Source of the DNA: Euglena gracilis
Taxonomy: Eukaryota; Euglenida; Euglenophyceae; Euglenales
Reading direction: 5' to 3'
Assembly (NCBI GenBank): GCA_039621445.1
Contig: CP154956.1
Span: 88,170,482 to 88,234,481, forward strand
Length of the DNA: 64,000 nt
The notes below the pieces were generated by a model. The model saw only the letters and a program-made list of their open reading frames with translations, made no database searches and was not told where the DNA came from. Made by a program: the position numbers and the translations under genes. Each line of letters starts with the position of its first letter. Within the stretch, counting starts at the first letter, position 1. This document shows, one piece after another, positions 1-11,559 of the stretch.

Positions 1-196
1 TGGTCCAGCATGCTGTTGCAATTAAGAAAGGTCAAGAAAGATTAGAAGAAAGATTAGGAACGGAAATGTTTAAGAAAGGTGCAGGAAAAATTTCCGCAGA
101 TGGGGAAAATGACACAAGAACCGTAAGTTGCGGAGGTCCACTTGGATAAGAAAATCAAACTGCCCATCCCTGACCTGACAGAGCAGACCACAATAC

Positions 197-276
197 CTCG
201 TACAAGTTGAGGGTCTGGTTCTCGGTGCCGATCATGGCGACGTGGTTGCAGTCGCAACTCCACACGCTCAGCTTCC
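197..276 (-). CDS. WD40-like protein, exon (most 3' exon seen)
   Basis: Internal exon of a beta-propeller-like protein. The frame reads KLSVWSCDCNHVAMIGTENQ and ends TLNLYE before a donor GAG|gtattg at 196. The pattern (hydrophobic strand, VW, a turn, then HVAMIGT and a final LNLYE) is that of WD40 blades. The acceptor is taken as gtggag|gg; an earlier start is possible, because the frame stays open for several codons upstream and reads VSVVGGG. The degenerate TG array at 378-665 lies just upstream in the gene sense. Its starting phase (1) does not match the end of the next exon upstream (1438-1535), so either one exon is missing or a border is wrong. The family is inferred from pattern only; no specific protein is recognised. 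Confidence 0.55.
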
Positions 277-377
277 CTCCACCCACCACCGAGACGGGGC
301 AGGGCACCAACCATTAGCTGACAGGCAAATGCACACGCATCCTTTCGAGGGGACTGGGAATCCCAACACTTTACGCC

Positions 378-665
378 TTGTTGCATGTGTGGTATGTGTT
401 GTGTGTGTTGTTTATGTTGTGTTGTCTGCACTGTATGTGTTGCATGTGTTGTGTGTGTCGTGTGTGTTGTCTGTGTTGTATGTTTTGTATCTGCTGTGTG
501 TGCTGTTTGCGATGTATGCGGTGTGTGTGTGGTGTATGTGTTGCATGTGTTGTTTGTGTTGTGTGTGTCATGTGTGTTGTTTGTATTGTATGTTTTGGAT
601 GTGTTGTATGTGCGGCATGTGCTGTTTGTGATGTATGTGGTGTATGTGGTGTATATGCTGTGTGT
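378..665. repeat. degenerate TGTGTTGTATGT microsatellite
   Basis: About 290 bases of imperfect TGTGTTG / TGTATGT units. All six frames translate to Cys/Val or His/Thr strings, which explains the apparent ORFs here. It lies in an intron of the minus-strand WD40-like gene, where it reads as CA-rich. Confidence 0.9.
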
Positions 666-1437
666 TGATGTGTTATCTCTTCCTCTTCCATGTCATATCA
701 ATTCAAAAAACGTTCATCACGCGCCAGAGTCATCGCCATTGAAAAGCGTGAAAATTTATCGTTTGCCTGTTGACCCCCCCAACTCGAGCAACCCTGACAG
801 GACGATATGAAGGCATATGAACGACATACAAATGGCAGAGATCAGCGAATTCCAAATATAAGCAACCCCAAACACACAACCCTTGGAGCCAATTTTCAGA
901 AACCGAAATATAAGCAACCGGTTTCTTATATTGGGTGGGGGGGTTACTTCATTTGTGGCAATGGGCACCCTGGCCATAGAAGTCATCCGCAGAAGGTGAG
1001 AAAGCCACACAGTGGCCCTCGTGGGGGACTTGCCAAGAGTTGACGAGTGTGCCCTGGGACAAAGTAGCCATGAGGGGAGGGGGCATGGTGGGGCTGTGGA
1101 ATGCTGTGGAATGGAGCTCAAACGAATAAGGACACGGCCGGGGTATTAAATGAACGAGGAGGAGGGGTGGGTCGGGACCCCCAGAGGGGGAAGTCGGCCC
1201 CCTTTGAACAAGAACAAGGATGGATGTCTGGTGGCAGGCGCATGATCCATTACGACGACACCCGCCAAACTCGGAATTTTTTTTAAAAAAATTCGTTCAG
1301 GATGAAATCCCATCAGCTGGTGTTCCGCAAAGTGGCAGGAAACCAAAAGCCACGGTCGCAGGTTCTCAGCGGGGGGGGGGGGGGTCGGTGTGCCTGAAAA
1401 ACGCACGAGCCAAGCCGCGCCGCGCCGCGCGACGCAC
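666..1437. other. intron sequence without recognisable gene
   Basis: Intronic on the minus strand. It contains a short element end at 926-950 (TTTCTTATATTGGG then a G run and TTAC), which recurs at 59577-59603. There is also a 12-base G run near 1371. No exon recognised. Confidence 0.5.
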
Positions 1438-1535
1438 CTCCGCTACGGCCCATAGCCGCACCGTGCCGTCCCACGCCACCGCGGCGACGTGGTCGGCGTC
1501 GTGGGTGAACGCCAAGCCGTGCACCGACGACGTGC
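1438..1535 (-). CDS. WD40-like protein, exon with a clear WD repeat
   Basis: Best evidence for the gene's family. The frame contains VHGLAFTHDADHVAAVAWDG followed by TVRLWAVAE, a textbook WD40 blade (VxxLAF, a Dxxx turn, hydrophobic strand, DGTVRLW). The acceptor is cccacctcag|gc, with a good pyrimidine tract; the donor is GCGGAG|gtgcgt at 1437. It is 98 bases with third codon positions almost all G or C. A longer open frame that runs on to ARAFFRH is probably intron read-through. WD40 proteins act as scaffolds; which complex this one serves cannot be told. Confidence 0.7.
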
Positions 1536-1564
1536 CTGAGGTGGGGGGGCCAGCGTGGCCCATT

Positions 1565-1676
1565 CCCGTGCTGTCGGAAAACTGTCGCCGGACAGGTTGG
1601 CCGGTATTGTGGAAAATGACAGTTTCCTGGGCGGGACCCTGACAAGTTTTCAGGCATGACAGTTTCAGGGGGGTAA
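1565..1676. repeat. GACAGGTTGGCCGG element (family 3), degenerate copy
   Basis: Contains ACTGTCGCCGGACAGG, GGTTGGCCGGTATTG and a terminal TGACAGTTTCAGGGGGG. The same words occur at 8071-8250 and 28420-28505. It sits immediately upstream (gene sense) of the WD40 exon at 1438-1535. Confidence 0.6.
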
Positions 1677-2696
1677 GTGCCACAGGAAACACCAGTAAAG
1701 AAAAGAAACCGGGGAAAATGTAGGTTGTGTGAATACATTGCTTGCATAGCTTGCAGTTTGCTGTGGCGCGGCTTTAATGCCACAGCAAATTACCTTTCTG
1801 GTGCTTCTGCCTGTGTTTCGGCCATCTTCAGCTCTGCCCTGTCTGCCCCATCCCATAAGACTCAGGCATACCCAAGCCCCAGTCCAAATCGCACAGGGGC
1901 TCCACAACGTCGCCCACCGGGGTGGCGTCCTCCGGTGGGGGAAACCGGCCCGCGATGAGCTGTGGAAAGGACCAGGCGGATGGACCATTGGCCGTGAGGC
2001 AGAACAGGGTTCTGCAGTTTAGTTAATACACTGCACAGTGTCGCACAGCACGCTGTCACCCTCGGCTAGTACACTGCACAGGCACAAAAAATTTTTCCTG
2101 CGGCGTATGCGGGGCACACACCACGGTTGCGCAGCGCTGCACGCGATGCACGGTTGCGCGCAGCGCACACGACGCACGGTTGCGTGGCGGCGCACGCGAC
2201 GCACGTGGTGCTCAACTACAAAAGCTCACAGCCGGCTGATGACAGGTTCAGTGGGGCTGCTGAGCACCCAGCAAATAACGGCTGCCGCGCACGAGGTCCC
2301 AACTAGAGATGACGCAGCGGCCCTGAAGGACGCTTTTTTTCCCGGCACACCAACTTATTCAAAGATTTGGAAGGGGAAAGGAATCCTGGCAAATGTGGGT
2401 GCAGACAGAAATGCAGGTCGCAGCTTTGACTCGCCGAAGTTGGAGCGGTGCTACGAGTCATATGAAAAATTGTGAGTGAATGAGTATGAAGAAAAATTGA
2501 AATTGTTATAAAAAAAATTGTTAATTTGCTTTTTTCACATGTCTTGGGATGTATTTAAAGATCTGAAAACCTGCGAATCTTTAAAAAATGCATTTTAATT
2601 TTTTTCAAAAGGAATCAATAACATGTACACAGTTCACACGCCACAAAAACCTCGCATTTCTTGTCCACCATTTTTTGACTCCATTCCACAGTGCAC
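1677..2696. other. intron with a small G/C-rich minisatellite
   Basis: No exon recognised. At 2105-2205 there are about three and a half units of a roughly 27-base minisatellite built on GCACGGTTGCGCGCAGC and GCACGCGACGCACG. From 2470 to 2620 the sequence is AT-rich. Confidence 0.5.
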
Positions 2697-2807
2697 CTGC
2701 CGTACGCGGATGACGGGCAGGCCATCCAAGTCCTCCAGGAAGGCGAGCCGGCCGGTGCCGATGTGGGCAACGAAGCAGAGGACGGCTCCGCGGCTCGGTA
2801 GGATTGC
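2697..2807 (-). CDS. WD40-like protein, 37-codon exon
   Basis: The frame reads AILPSRGAVLCFVAHIGTGR and then LAFLEDLDGLPVIRVRQ. Its alternating hydrophobic strands (AVLCFVAHI, RLAFLED, LPVIRV) suit a beta-propeller. The acceptor is gtcctgcag|GCA and the donor CGGCAG|gtgcac. It is exactly 37 codons in phase 0-0, and joins in phase to the exon at 3837-3915. No exact family is recognised. Confidence 0.6.
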
Positions 2808-3836
2808 CTGCAGGACCACGGGGCACGAGCTGCATTGGAAGGTGGGAACCGGGGGAAATTGGGGACAGCATAGGCCATAGTTGTCAAAATGTTCCAAAAT
2901 GCACGGCGTGTTCCGTGCTCGTGTTGGGGGTCACCTGAAACGTTGCACAGCAAAACATTAAATTCGCGGGTATGTGTCTTTAAACACGAAATGCGCTGGA
3001 GCTTTGAGCTGCGTATAAATGTGTGAGAAAAAACGCATGAGAGATGGGAAGAGTACGCACAGAATGGTGTGAAAACATTGGCGTTTTCATCACCAAATAA
3101 ACGTTGATGATCACTGAAGAGCTGCTGTGGTCCGTGGGTTGATGTTCTGGAGTTTCGGTGGAAAAAAAAGGAGATCTGAAGCATGAGCACACACGCCTGT
3201 TTGCGGGATACGTTGTCATGCAGTACCAGGTGCCGGCCACTCAAGAACAGCAAGACATCCCAGTCAGGCCAGTGCGACGGGTGTATCGTGTCCATGTGTT
3301 GAGGAACGTGCGCAAGCGTGAAGCGGTTGGAAGCATTTTTGCTCTCCCCGACAGCAGTTGGGAATACAGATGGATGTGTGTGTGTGTGTGTGTGTGTGTT
3401 GGTTTGTGTGCATGCGTGTATGGGTGGGTGGGTGGCTGGGTGAGCCTTGGCCTGCTCAGCATCGATAAATTGGATAGGGAGATTCGCAGTGTTGCTGCCA
3501 GGCACCCATGGTTAAGTCCAAAAAGGGGAGGTGGAAAACACAAGATTTCAAACTGCAGGCAATGGAACATTAAGCACAATATGCAACCGTCGGAAACAAC
3601 GTTGCAGCACTTTGGCACTGACCAACCGACTTGAGAAGGACCTGATTATCACCCCAAATGACTGTTGGATATCTCGAACAAAACAGAACAAATGGTTGGA
3701 GAACCCCAAAACCAGGGACAGTATCCAGATTTTTTTTTATCTCGAACAGTAGCCAAAGGTGGACAAATAATTCTTTCAACACCCACACATGCTCTTATCA
3801 AATTCATCTGCATGATTGAAAACCAGGTTATACCAC
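2808..3836. other. intron, with short (GT)n array
   Basis: Intron between two WD40-like exons. A (GT)n array at 3374-3402 grades into GGGTG units up to about 3440. Nothing else recognised. Confidence 0.5.
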
Positions 3837-3915
3837 AAGCACAATAAAACCGGCCGCTGTGCCGATCGGCGCCCAGTCTCCACTCCGCAGGCCAAGGCAG
3901 TGCACGGGATGCAGG
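3837..3915 (-). CDS. WD40-like protein, exon
   Basis: The frame reads LHPVHCLGLRSGDWAPIGTA then AGFIVL, matching a WD40 blade (VHCLGL strand, SGDW turn, PIGTAAGFIVL). The acceptor is cccctgtag|c. With donor CTT|gtggta the exon ends in phase 0 and joins the exon at 2697-2807. An alternative donor (GCCG|gtttta at 3850) would break that phase match, so the longer form is preferred. Confidence 0.5.
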
Positions 3916-4751
3916 CTACAGGGGCCGCGGCCGGCATCATTCCTGGGCGGGGGTGGGGAACGCTGAATATGTACATTGGTCGTTTTTTCAGCAATGCAAA
4001 TACACTCACCACGCTTCCATAAAGACCTCCGGGTGACCCCCACCCGCCCAGCCTGAGTCCCCGGGACCCCCAAAAGGTCGGCCTGTCTAGGAGCCCATAA
4101 CCCCCCCCTAGGTCTTCCGAGTTAAAAAGAAGCCTAATCCCTGCATAAGAGAAGGATGGCACACCTCATAGTGCTGCTGTCGTTCACCATGCGTGGGCAC
4201 ACCCATGGAGGCTGTGGACGACAGAAGAAGTGAGGTTCAGCCATGTGTGCACGTCATATGCACATTGTAGCACACTCATGCAAGTTTCGAGGACACCGTT
4301 AATACACACAAGATACAAGCAACACGATTTCAAATTGTGTGTAAATTTTGACGGGTATGACAGTCTGAGCACCGTGTGCTGTGTGCAGTACTCTTGTTAA
4401 GATAATTCAAGAATGGCAGAATGAGGTCACAAGCCATTTCGTCCGCTGGGTGTCATGGAGCAAGCACTGTTGCACCATTCTTGCTGGAGTGGTGCACATG
4501 TTTGTCAGAACGGCATGGGACAGTTTCTTAATCAGAAAAAAATTTAAATATTTCCCCTTGCAGAACCTGCAGCAAACAAATCCCTCCTGGTGGGTCTAAA
4601 AAATATTTTGTGTCTTTGCAAAATCCCAGACAATCAAGTGCAAAGAAGTCATCAGGATGTCAGGCGCACGAGATTCTATCCTCCAGACCCCATTGGCTCC
4701 TGTTGGCTCCTGGAATCTCTTTCTTGCATGCACTGTTCGACGTTGGAACAC

Positions 4752-4848
4752 TGCCTTTTGCCAACACATACGGCTCCTGCGACGCAATGCGGCAAACCGT
4801 GGGTGCACATGGTGGTGTGCCACTAGTCGCGGCAATGTGGAGCGTCAG
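4752..4848 (-). CDS. possible further exon of the WD40-like gene
   Basis: An open frame beginning LTLHIAATSGTPPC and continuing VCRIASQEPYVLAKG follows an acceptor tatgcgcag|CTG and ends at a GGCA|gtgttc donor. The second half could be a blade strand pair, but codon bias is weaker than in the other exons and the phase does not match the next exon. Treat as a candidate only. Confidence 0.3.
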
Positions 4849-5814
4849 CTGCGCATATGGCCTCGTATTGGAACTGGTGGAGGGGCATCGGCACGCTTCC
4901 GGTGGAAACGTGGGTGCTGGAGGAGGTGCATGTGGCAGGAATCGTGAGAAAGACAACATTGTGACGGTGGTTGGCAGATGGGGAACGCAAGTGGGGGAGA
5001 CGGAAGTTGCTGAGAGGGAGTCCGGGAGAAAAGGCTGAGAAGGAGGCTGACTCAGTGGAAATCAGGGGAGAAGATCGGTGAGGGCGGGACCAGGGAAGAA
5101 AAAAATTAAAAAGGAAGGTGATACCGAAGTCCCAAATTTTTTGCTCCGAAAAAATGATAAATCAGTTGAACCAAAAATGGATCACGAACCCAGCAGGGGG
5201 GGGGGTTGTTGGGTGTCCCAGATACGAATCCCACAACCCACCATGATCATCGGTGCACCTGGGAACACACCAGAAGGGGTGGTGTGGGAGACCAGGATGG
5301 GGGTGGGGGGCGGCTGCACCCCCCACCACCCATCGAGTTTCAGGGATTCCCATTCAGTTCAGCATTGGGTGGGGTGGGCCTGGGTTCGGAAGCTGTGGTC
5401 CACCCCACCAACCTTAAAAAAGGGTTCTTTCTCTGGGGCAGACCCAGGGGTTCTTTCCTCTGGTGCAGACCCACGACCTCATGTCTGGCATTGTCAAATG
5501 TCTGCAATTGGATGGGTGGGGGGGGTGTTGGTTGGTTTGGGGTGGGGTGTCCAATCTCCAAAATCCACCCCATAAAAAAAAAAAACAACCAAAAAAAACA
5601 GTAACACAACATGAAAAAACATAAAACATCATATTTCAACCAACAAAACACATAAAACATCATATTTCAACCAACAAAACACATTTTTTTTTAAGTTTCT
5701 GGCATTCCTTCTCCTTTACAAGTGCATGAAAGGACAAAATGGCCAACCAGACGGGGGGGCATGTTCACAAAGCAGGGAACAAGAAGAGGATTTGCAGCGT
5801 TGGGCATACGAAAT
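4849..5814. other. no gene recognised; G-run rich spacer
   Basis: Mixed sequence with several GGGGG(T/G)GG runs between 5190 and 5540, then a short imperfect direct repeat CATAAAACATCATATTTCAA at 5620-5680. No convincing exon on either strand. Confidence 0.5.
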
Positions 5815-6235
5815 GCAGGGGGGGGGCAGGGTTCGATATAAGGACAGGTGGGGGGGGGTCCGGACCCCCCCTGCGGGCCAGGAGGGGGGGGGGTGGGGGA
5901 GGGACACCCCCCCCACCTAAACAGGTGCGCGGTCTGGGTTACCGAAAATTTTTGACCCCCAAAAATGACCAAAAGTGCCATTTTGGGCACTTTTTGGGCA
6001 AAAATGTGCCAAAAATGTAAAAAAATTTCGGCGCAAAGCGCCGGAGGAAAAAATTGACCCTTTTTGGGGGGGGGTCCCGGGAACCTCCCCGAGGGTCGGT
6101 CCGGACCCCCCTGGCAGGTGGGGGGGGGGGGGGTCCGGACCCCCCCCTGCGAGCCAGGAGGGGGGGGGGGGGGGGGGGACACCCCCCCACCTAAACCATG
6201 TACGCCCTCCTTATATCAAACCCTGGGGGGGGGAT
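5815..6235. mobile_element. non-autonomous element with G/C-run arms and GATATAAGG ends
   Basis: The ends are inverted: GGGTTCGATATAAGGA near 5823 and TCCTTATATCAAACCC near 6210. Inside are two direct copies of a block with GGTCCGGACCCCCCC, GCCAGGAGGGGGG and ACACCCCCCCACCTAAAC. Between them is an AT-rich core carrying TTCGGCGCAAAGCGCCGG, a perfect small hairpin. There is no coding capacity, which suggests a MITE-type element. The hairpin recurs in other elements of this window. Confidence 0.6.
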
Positions 6236-6985
6236 GCGCTGGACGTCCCTCAGAAAAAATGCGCAAAAAAATGCGCTGAGTTTGTGACATTTCTAAGGGA
6301 AAAAGGACTTAGAAAAATCTCCAACAATAAGCCCAAAATTAAACCAAAATCACCAAAAAGAGCTGAAATGAAGGCATTTTGGCCCAAAAAAAAATCGAAA
6401 TGATCAGCCCTTGAACTTGAAGCCATTTTGTGAAAAAATCTGAGGGAAGAATAGACAATTTGATTATTGGCAGAAAGAGGGATGGATGACAACATAGAAT
6501 TGTTCAGAAGAACGGTGTTGAAGAACACCAATGTCAAAGTTTTTTTTGACATATGGACAATGTGGACAACATGGACAAAATGCCTCCAAAAAGTGTAAAA
6601 AAGGTGGGAAAATGGAAAACATGCGCAAAAAATGCGCAAAATGCGCAGCGCACTCCCCCCCCCCTGCGAAATGGATTGTGCATTCGATGGAAACGAGCTG
6701 GTGGTCGGTTTCCCCAATGGACCGCCACTGCGAGGTGTATTTGCAGGAAGGAGAGAGAAGTGTGAGGGGAAGGAAGGGCAGGGGCCTGTTTGGGAACCCA
6801 GGGGGCCACGGGCGGCTTGGGAACGCCTGCCAATTCTGGCACTCGCTGGGGAGAGACTTACTCTATCGCAGGCCAGTATCCTTGAATTGCCATCTCTGGG
6901 TCACAATTGAGGGATGGCGTGTGGGTGGGTCGGTGGTTGGGTGTCGGTGTCGGTATCGGTGTAGGTGTGGGTGTATGAGAATGAG
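6236..6985. other. no gene recognised
   Basis: AT-rich to 6640, then G/C-richer from 6660 to 6900. The plus frame MDCAFDGNELVVGFPNG at 6671 has some blade-like character but no splice borders or neighbours, so it is not called. Confidence 0.4.
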
Positions 6986-7560
<575 letters not shown>

Positions 7561-8070
7561 GGAAGGGTGGGTGTTGCGCGGGGTTGTTGTCCCAACACAT
7601 ATCAGGGTTCCTCACAAATTCGTGCTGGGGACCCTCAGTTCTGATTCGTGATAATTTGTGATTATTTGTGATTATCCGTGATTATTCGTGATTATTCGCC
7701 AAAAATCGCCCGGTTTTTTTACTGCACCTGCTCAGAAAATCAATGCACACTCCTCATCTGACTGTGTATCACTGTGTATAACGGTGTTGCACTGTGCAGT
7801 GTCGTGTTGCACGGTGTGCTGTCCATTGTCAGAAAGGGCATCACATGTTGAACAGAGAAGTGGTGCTCAACATCGCCATTGCAGAACATCATGACAGCGG
7901 CTTGACGCAATGTCTTCCACACACTTCGGCTTGAAAGCTTGGAACATTCTCCACGGCAGCTGGTGCGATGAAACCATGCCAATGTTTTGAGTGGATGTTT
8001 TATTTTTTTGCTGGCCGTGACACGCTTCTGGTTCGCCATATTTCCACCCCGTTTCCACGTTTGTTTTTTA
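7561..8070. other. spacer with GTGATTATT tandem units
   Basis: Six units of GTGATTATTC/T at 7645-7700, then unremarkable sequence. A similar GTGATTATCCGT stretch lies at 40918-40932. No gene seen. Confidence 0.5.
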
Positions 8071-8250
8071 CCCCCCCCCCCGGGAAACTGTCACCTGACA
8101 GGTTGGCCAGTACCGGGGACCCTGACAACTTCCTATACTGACAGGTTGGCCAGTACCGGGGACCCTGACAACTTCCTATACTGACACGTTGGCCGGTACT
8201 GGGGACCCTGACAGGTTCTCGGGCATGACAGTTTCCCGGGGGGGGGGGGG
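8071..8250. mobile_element. family 3 element, complete copy
   Basis: Starts with a C run and CGGGAAACTGTCACC and ends with GACAGTTTCCCGGG and a G run, so the ends are inverted. Inside are three direct copies of a roughly 50-base block with TGACAGGTTGGCCAGTACC and GGGGACCCTGACAACTTCC. It has no coding capacity. Related pieces lie at 1565-1676 and 28420-28505, each close to an exon of a different gene. Confidence 0.65.
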
Positions 8251-8430
8251 ATGGTATCCATCACGCTCTTGTGGGGCCACCAGCCTTTGCAGGTCCAAAA
8301 AGAACAACGCTGGGGAGGAAATAGCAAGCCCACCCTGTGGGTGCGAGGGGTGGCACCTCCAACAGAACCCGGATTGGGGAAAGGGGGACAGGGGGACAGG
8401 GGAGGTGGGAGGCAGGATGGACAGGCTGGG

Positions 8431-8542
8431 TTAGCTGGGCCGGTCCGCCCACTGCAGGTCCAGGCGGCCAGGGCGGCGGCACTGGGTGAGGCTCTTCTCG
8501 TCCACCACGGCCTCGATGGGCGCGCGGCGACGCCCCGCTGCC
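8431..8542 (-). CDS. unrecognised gene, terminal exon with stop
   Basis: The frame reads AAGRRRAPIEAVVDEKSLTQ then CRRPGRLDLQWADRPS and a TAA stop at 8431-8433. The acceptor is ccactgtgcag|G. It starts in phase 2, matching the donor of the exon at 8811-8905, and third codon positions are overwhelmingly G/C. The protein ends in a basic, hydrophilic tail. No family recognised. Because it carries a stop, this gene is separate from the WD40-like gene downstream. Confidence 0.65.
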
Positions 8543-8562
8543 CTGCACAGTGGCGGTGAAGG

Positions 8563-8790
8563 TGTGTTGCGTGTTATGAGTCGCGTCTTCTGTGTTGTGT
8601 GTTGTGTGTTGTGCGTTGTGTGTTGTGTGTTGTGTGTTGTGTGTTGTGTTATGAGTTGTGTGTTGTGTGTTGTGTGTTGTGTGTTGTGTGTTGTGTGTTG
8701 TGTATTGTCTGTTGTGTGTTGTGTGTTGTGTGTTGTGTTATGAGTCGTGTGTTGTGTGTTGTGTGTGTGTGCGTGTGTGTGCGCGCGCGG
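8563..8790. repeat. (GTGTTGT)n satellite filling an intron
   Basis: A heptamer-like GTGTTGT repeat interrupted by three TATGAGT(C/T)G units, grading into (TG)n. It occupies most of the 268-base intron between the exons at 8811-8905 and 8431-8542; on the gene strand it is a CA/AAC-rich array. Confidence 0.9.
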
Positions 8791-8810
8791 TCGAAGTCCC
8801 ATCCGCAGAC

Positions 8811-8905
8811 CTTGCCTCCCGCTCCCTGGGGCTTAGGGACCACTCCTTCACCCGGCGGCCTTGGCACAGCACGCTGAATGTCTCCATGTTGGTCAGGCCC
8901 GGGAA
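8811..8905 (-). CDS. unrecognised gene, penultimate exon
   Basis: The frame reads FPGLTNMETFSVLCQGRRVK then EWSLSPREREAR across the junction. The acceptor is gatcttccag|TTC and the donor GAGGCAAG|gtctgc. It is 95 bases, phase 0 to 2, agreeing with both neighbours. Composition is mixed and soluble-looking, with no membrane segment. Family not recognised. Confidence 0.65.
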
Positions 8906-8967
8906 CTGGAAGATCACCGCCCGTAAGGGCGTCGGAAGAGGGCACCTTCTCCTCCTCGAAATGGACT

Positions 8968-9185
8968 GAATGGTACTGTATCGCTGAATGGTGCTGTAAT
9001 AATAACAACAGCAGCAGCAGCAGCAGCAGCAACAACATCAACAACAACAACAAAAATATGTGATGATAATATCATAATTATGGCACTGTAATGGTACTGT
9101 AATAATAATAACATATATAATAACAATACTAAAATAATGGTACTGTAATGGTACTGTGATGATATTCTAATGGTACAGCGGTATC
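8968..9185. repeat. ATGGTACTGTAAT repeats with (CAG)n and (AAC)n
   Basis: Five spaced copies of AATGGTACTGTAAT-like words, with a (CAG)7 block at 9008-9030 followed by (AAC)n. Lies in an intron of the unrecognised gene. Confidence 0.8.
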
Positions 9186-9264
9186 TCCATAGCCATTAAT
9201 CACCAAAGGGAACTAAAAGCAGCAGGAGGGGAGCAGGAGTTTGAAGAAGCGGCCGGGGTGGCAC

Positions 9265-9318
9265 CGGCAACTCCGCGGTGCCGACGCCGTGGCGGGACCG
9301 GACCTCCACCACCCATGG
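9265..9318 (-). CDS. unrecognised gene, exon
   Basis: An 18-codon exon reading PWVVEVRSRHGVGTAELP. The acceptor is cccggcgccag|CCA and the donor GAGTTGCCG|gtgcca. It is phase 0-0 and joins the exon at 8811-8905. The short hydrophobic strand WVVEV followed by a basic turn gives no family clue. A longer reading upstream (ISARAVPTRRQ) is possible if the acceptor is misplaced. Confidence 0.5.
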
Positions 9319-11550
9319 CTGGCGCCGGGTGGGGACCGCGCGGGCAGAAATCGCGATACGCAGCCCTACAACCCCTTCCCCCCCCCCGCCTTTCCACTCC
9401 TGCCTAAGCCTGTTCACCCCCCCCCAGAAGTTACAATCCAGACAAAAAGGACAAGGAAAAAAACGTTGGGAAAGCTGATGTTAAAAAATTTTTATTATAA
9501 TTCTAAAAATTCTAAAAATTCTAAAAATCGGGGGAAATTTTCATGATTGTGAAATTTAGTTTTCACAGAAAACTTGTGACGAAACATTTCATCAAAAAAG
9601 GCAAAACAAAATTGCAAGTCTGGGAGGGAAATCAATTGATGTGGGAAGTGGGAAGCTGTGACCCAATTTGATGAGTTGTTTTCTTGCAGAAAACGGCCAC
9701 TGCAATGGAGGTTCTTCAGCAGAATTGCACATTGGAAAATCGATTGTACGCAACTGGTTGGATCAGTTGGACCAAAAATAACACACTGGATGAGTTAATT
9801 TGACATACAACCGTCATGGAATTCAATGTTTTGCGAGTGGAATAGGCATTCCAACGAATTCCTCGGGAAAACTTTCATTCATTCCGTCTTGTCTGTCCCT
9901 GGAGGATTTCAAAAGTAAAGGTGAATTCGATGAGTGAGAAGCTTTTCACCTCGTTGTGAAATGACATTCATAATTCATAGATTCAAGCTTCTGATCCTAA
10001 TTCTTTGGGGTGAAAAAATACCACCAATCCACCCACCCACACAACGAGCCCAAAAATTCACAAAACCAGTCCATGGACCAATTTCCGCAACACAAGATTT
10101 ATCCACGTCATGGCGTGCAGCTCACAATGACATTCCCCTGACCGTCAGAGGTGGCTCACACTGGACTGTGGGGTGATTGTATGTATGGACCATAAAATGT
10201 GGTGGTGATGCATGCGCGGTCCAAACCCGAGTTGAAATCACTAGCGACCTGTAAGATGCGGAAAATAAGTGGAGAACGACCAACCATGACAATATCACAG
10301 AATCCTGGGGGGTCCCCCAAAGGAAATGGCACACTAAAGGGAACTTGGGGGGGGGGGGCAAAAAAACAAAAAACCACAGACTTGCTTGAATTTGGTGTTG
10401 TCCAAAAAATTGGAAATAATCAGAAAACCCGATAAAAAAAAAACACATTGAAATTGTCTGCTTGTGCTTTCTGTTGAAAATTTTTTGGTGAATGGTCTGG
10501 TTGCTTTCAAACTTCAAACTGTGGCGGCATCAGATGGCACACAGCAGACCTGATGCCCTGAGGTGTCTGTTGGGGGCATTTCCCTCAACAGAAAGCAAGC
10601 TGTGCAAGGTTTTGACACGTTAGCGGAAGTTTTTCAGGACTCCATTTGGAAGACGTGCAGCCTCCCGTAAGGTGCTGATTATCAGCCACAATCAATTTTT
10701 GAAAAATGCCACAAAAAATTCCCAGGAATGTTTTCAACTGGAACTATTTAGATATGTGATTTATTACCCCCTTTATGTGGTCGAATTGGCATTTCCGAGA
10801 TGATTTCTGTCCATAGGAGGTCACAATTGGTGGCTTGCACCAAAAATCAGAGCCCTATTTTAGAACTCGGGGATCACCACTCACCCACCACAGTGGAAGC
10901 AGGGAGAGTTGTGAAATCCCCCTCTGGGCCACTCAGCCTGACCCCTGCCTCAGGACTCAGGCCAGGGCTGAGCAGGAAGGCCGGTTGGGGAGGATGTGCA
11001 AACCCCATTTCCCACAGTGCTCCGCACAGACACAATCTTTCGGAGACAAAATCAACTAACAACTGCTCCACCTAGAAATAAAACTCCACCCACCACCCAC
11101 AGGAGTTCCAGCTTCTGATTCAGACTGGGGTTGGGCCACCAGCCGCCATCCCCACTCCACGACATCAACCCGAGAAAGGGAAAAAAATAGTCAGGGAAAG
11201 ATCTGGAGTGAACATCAAAAAAGAAGAAAGAACAAATAAACCAGAAAAGAAAAGAAAGAGTAGGATGTGTAAACATTCCTGACCGCAACTAAGGTTGGAT
11301 CCATGGATAAAACATCATTGCATGAGATCAATCAATGTGAATGTTTGTATTTTCGCACATCTGCGAATAACGCTCACCTCTGAACCTCTGACCCCCCAAA
11401 AAAACCCCTGGAATGCACAAATGCATGCATGCATGCATGCATGCATACAATTATGAATGAATGAATGTGAATGAATGAACACATAAACAAATGAATCAGT
11501 ACGTGGTGCTGGAGAGGAGTGCGGAGGCCTTTATTCGACGAAAACCATTA
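9319..11550. other. no gene recognised
   Basis: Mostly AT-rich, unique-looking sequence. Microsatellites at 11422-11448 (ATGC)n and 11453-11495 (GAAT)n. The open frames at 10800-11075 lack splice support and codon bias. Confidence 0.45.
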
Positions 11551-11559
11551 AGTGTTGCG

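Noticed and set aside
6664-6760. Plus-strand MDCAFDGNELVVGFPNG as a WD40-like exon.
   Set aside because: Wrong strand for the neighbouring gene, no acceptor or donor in phase.
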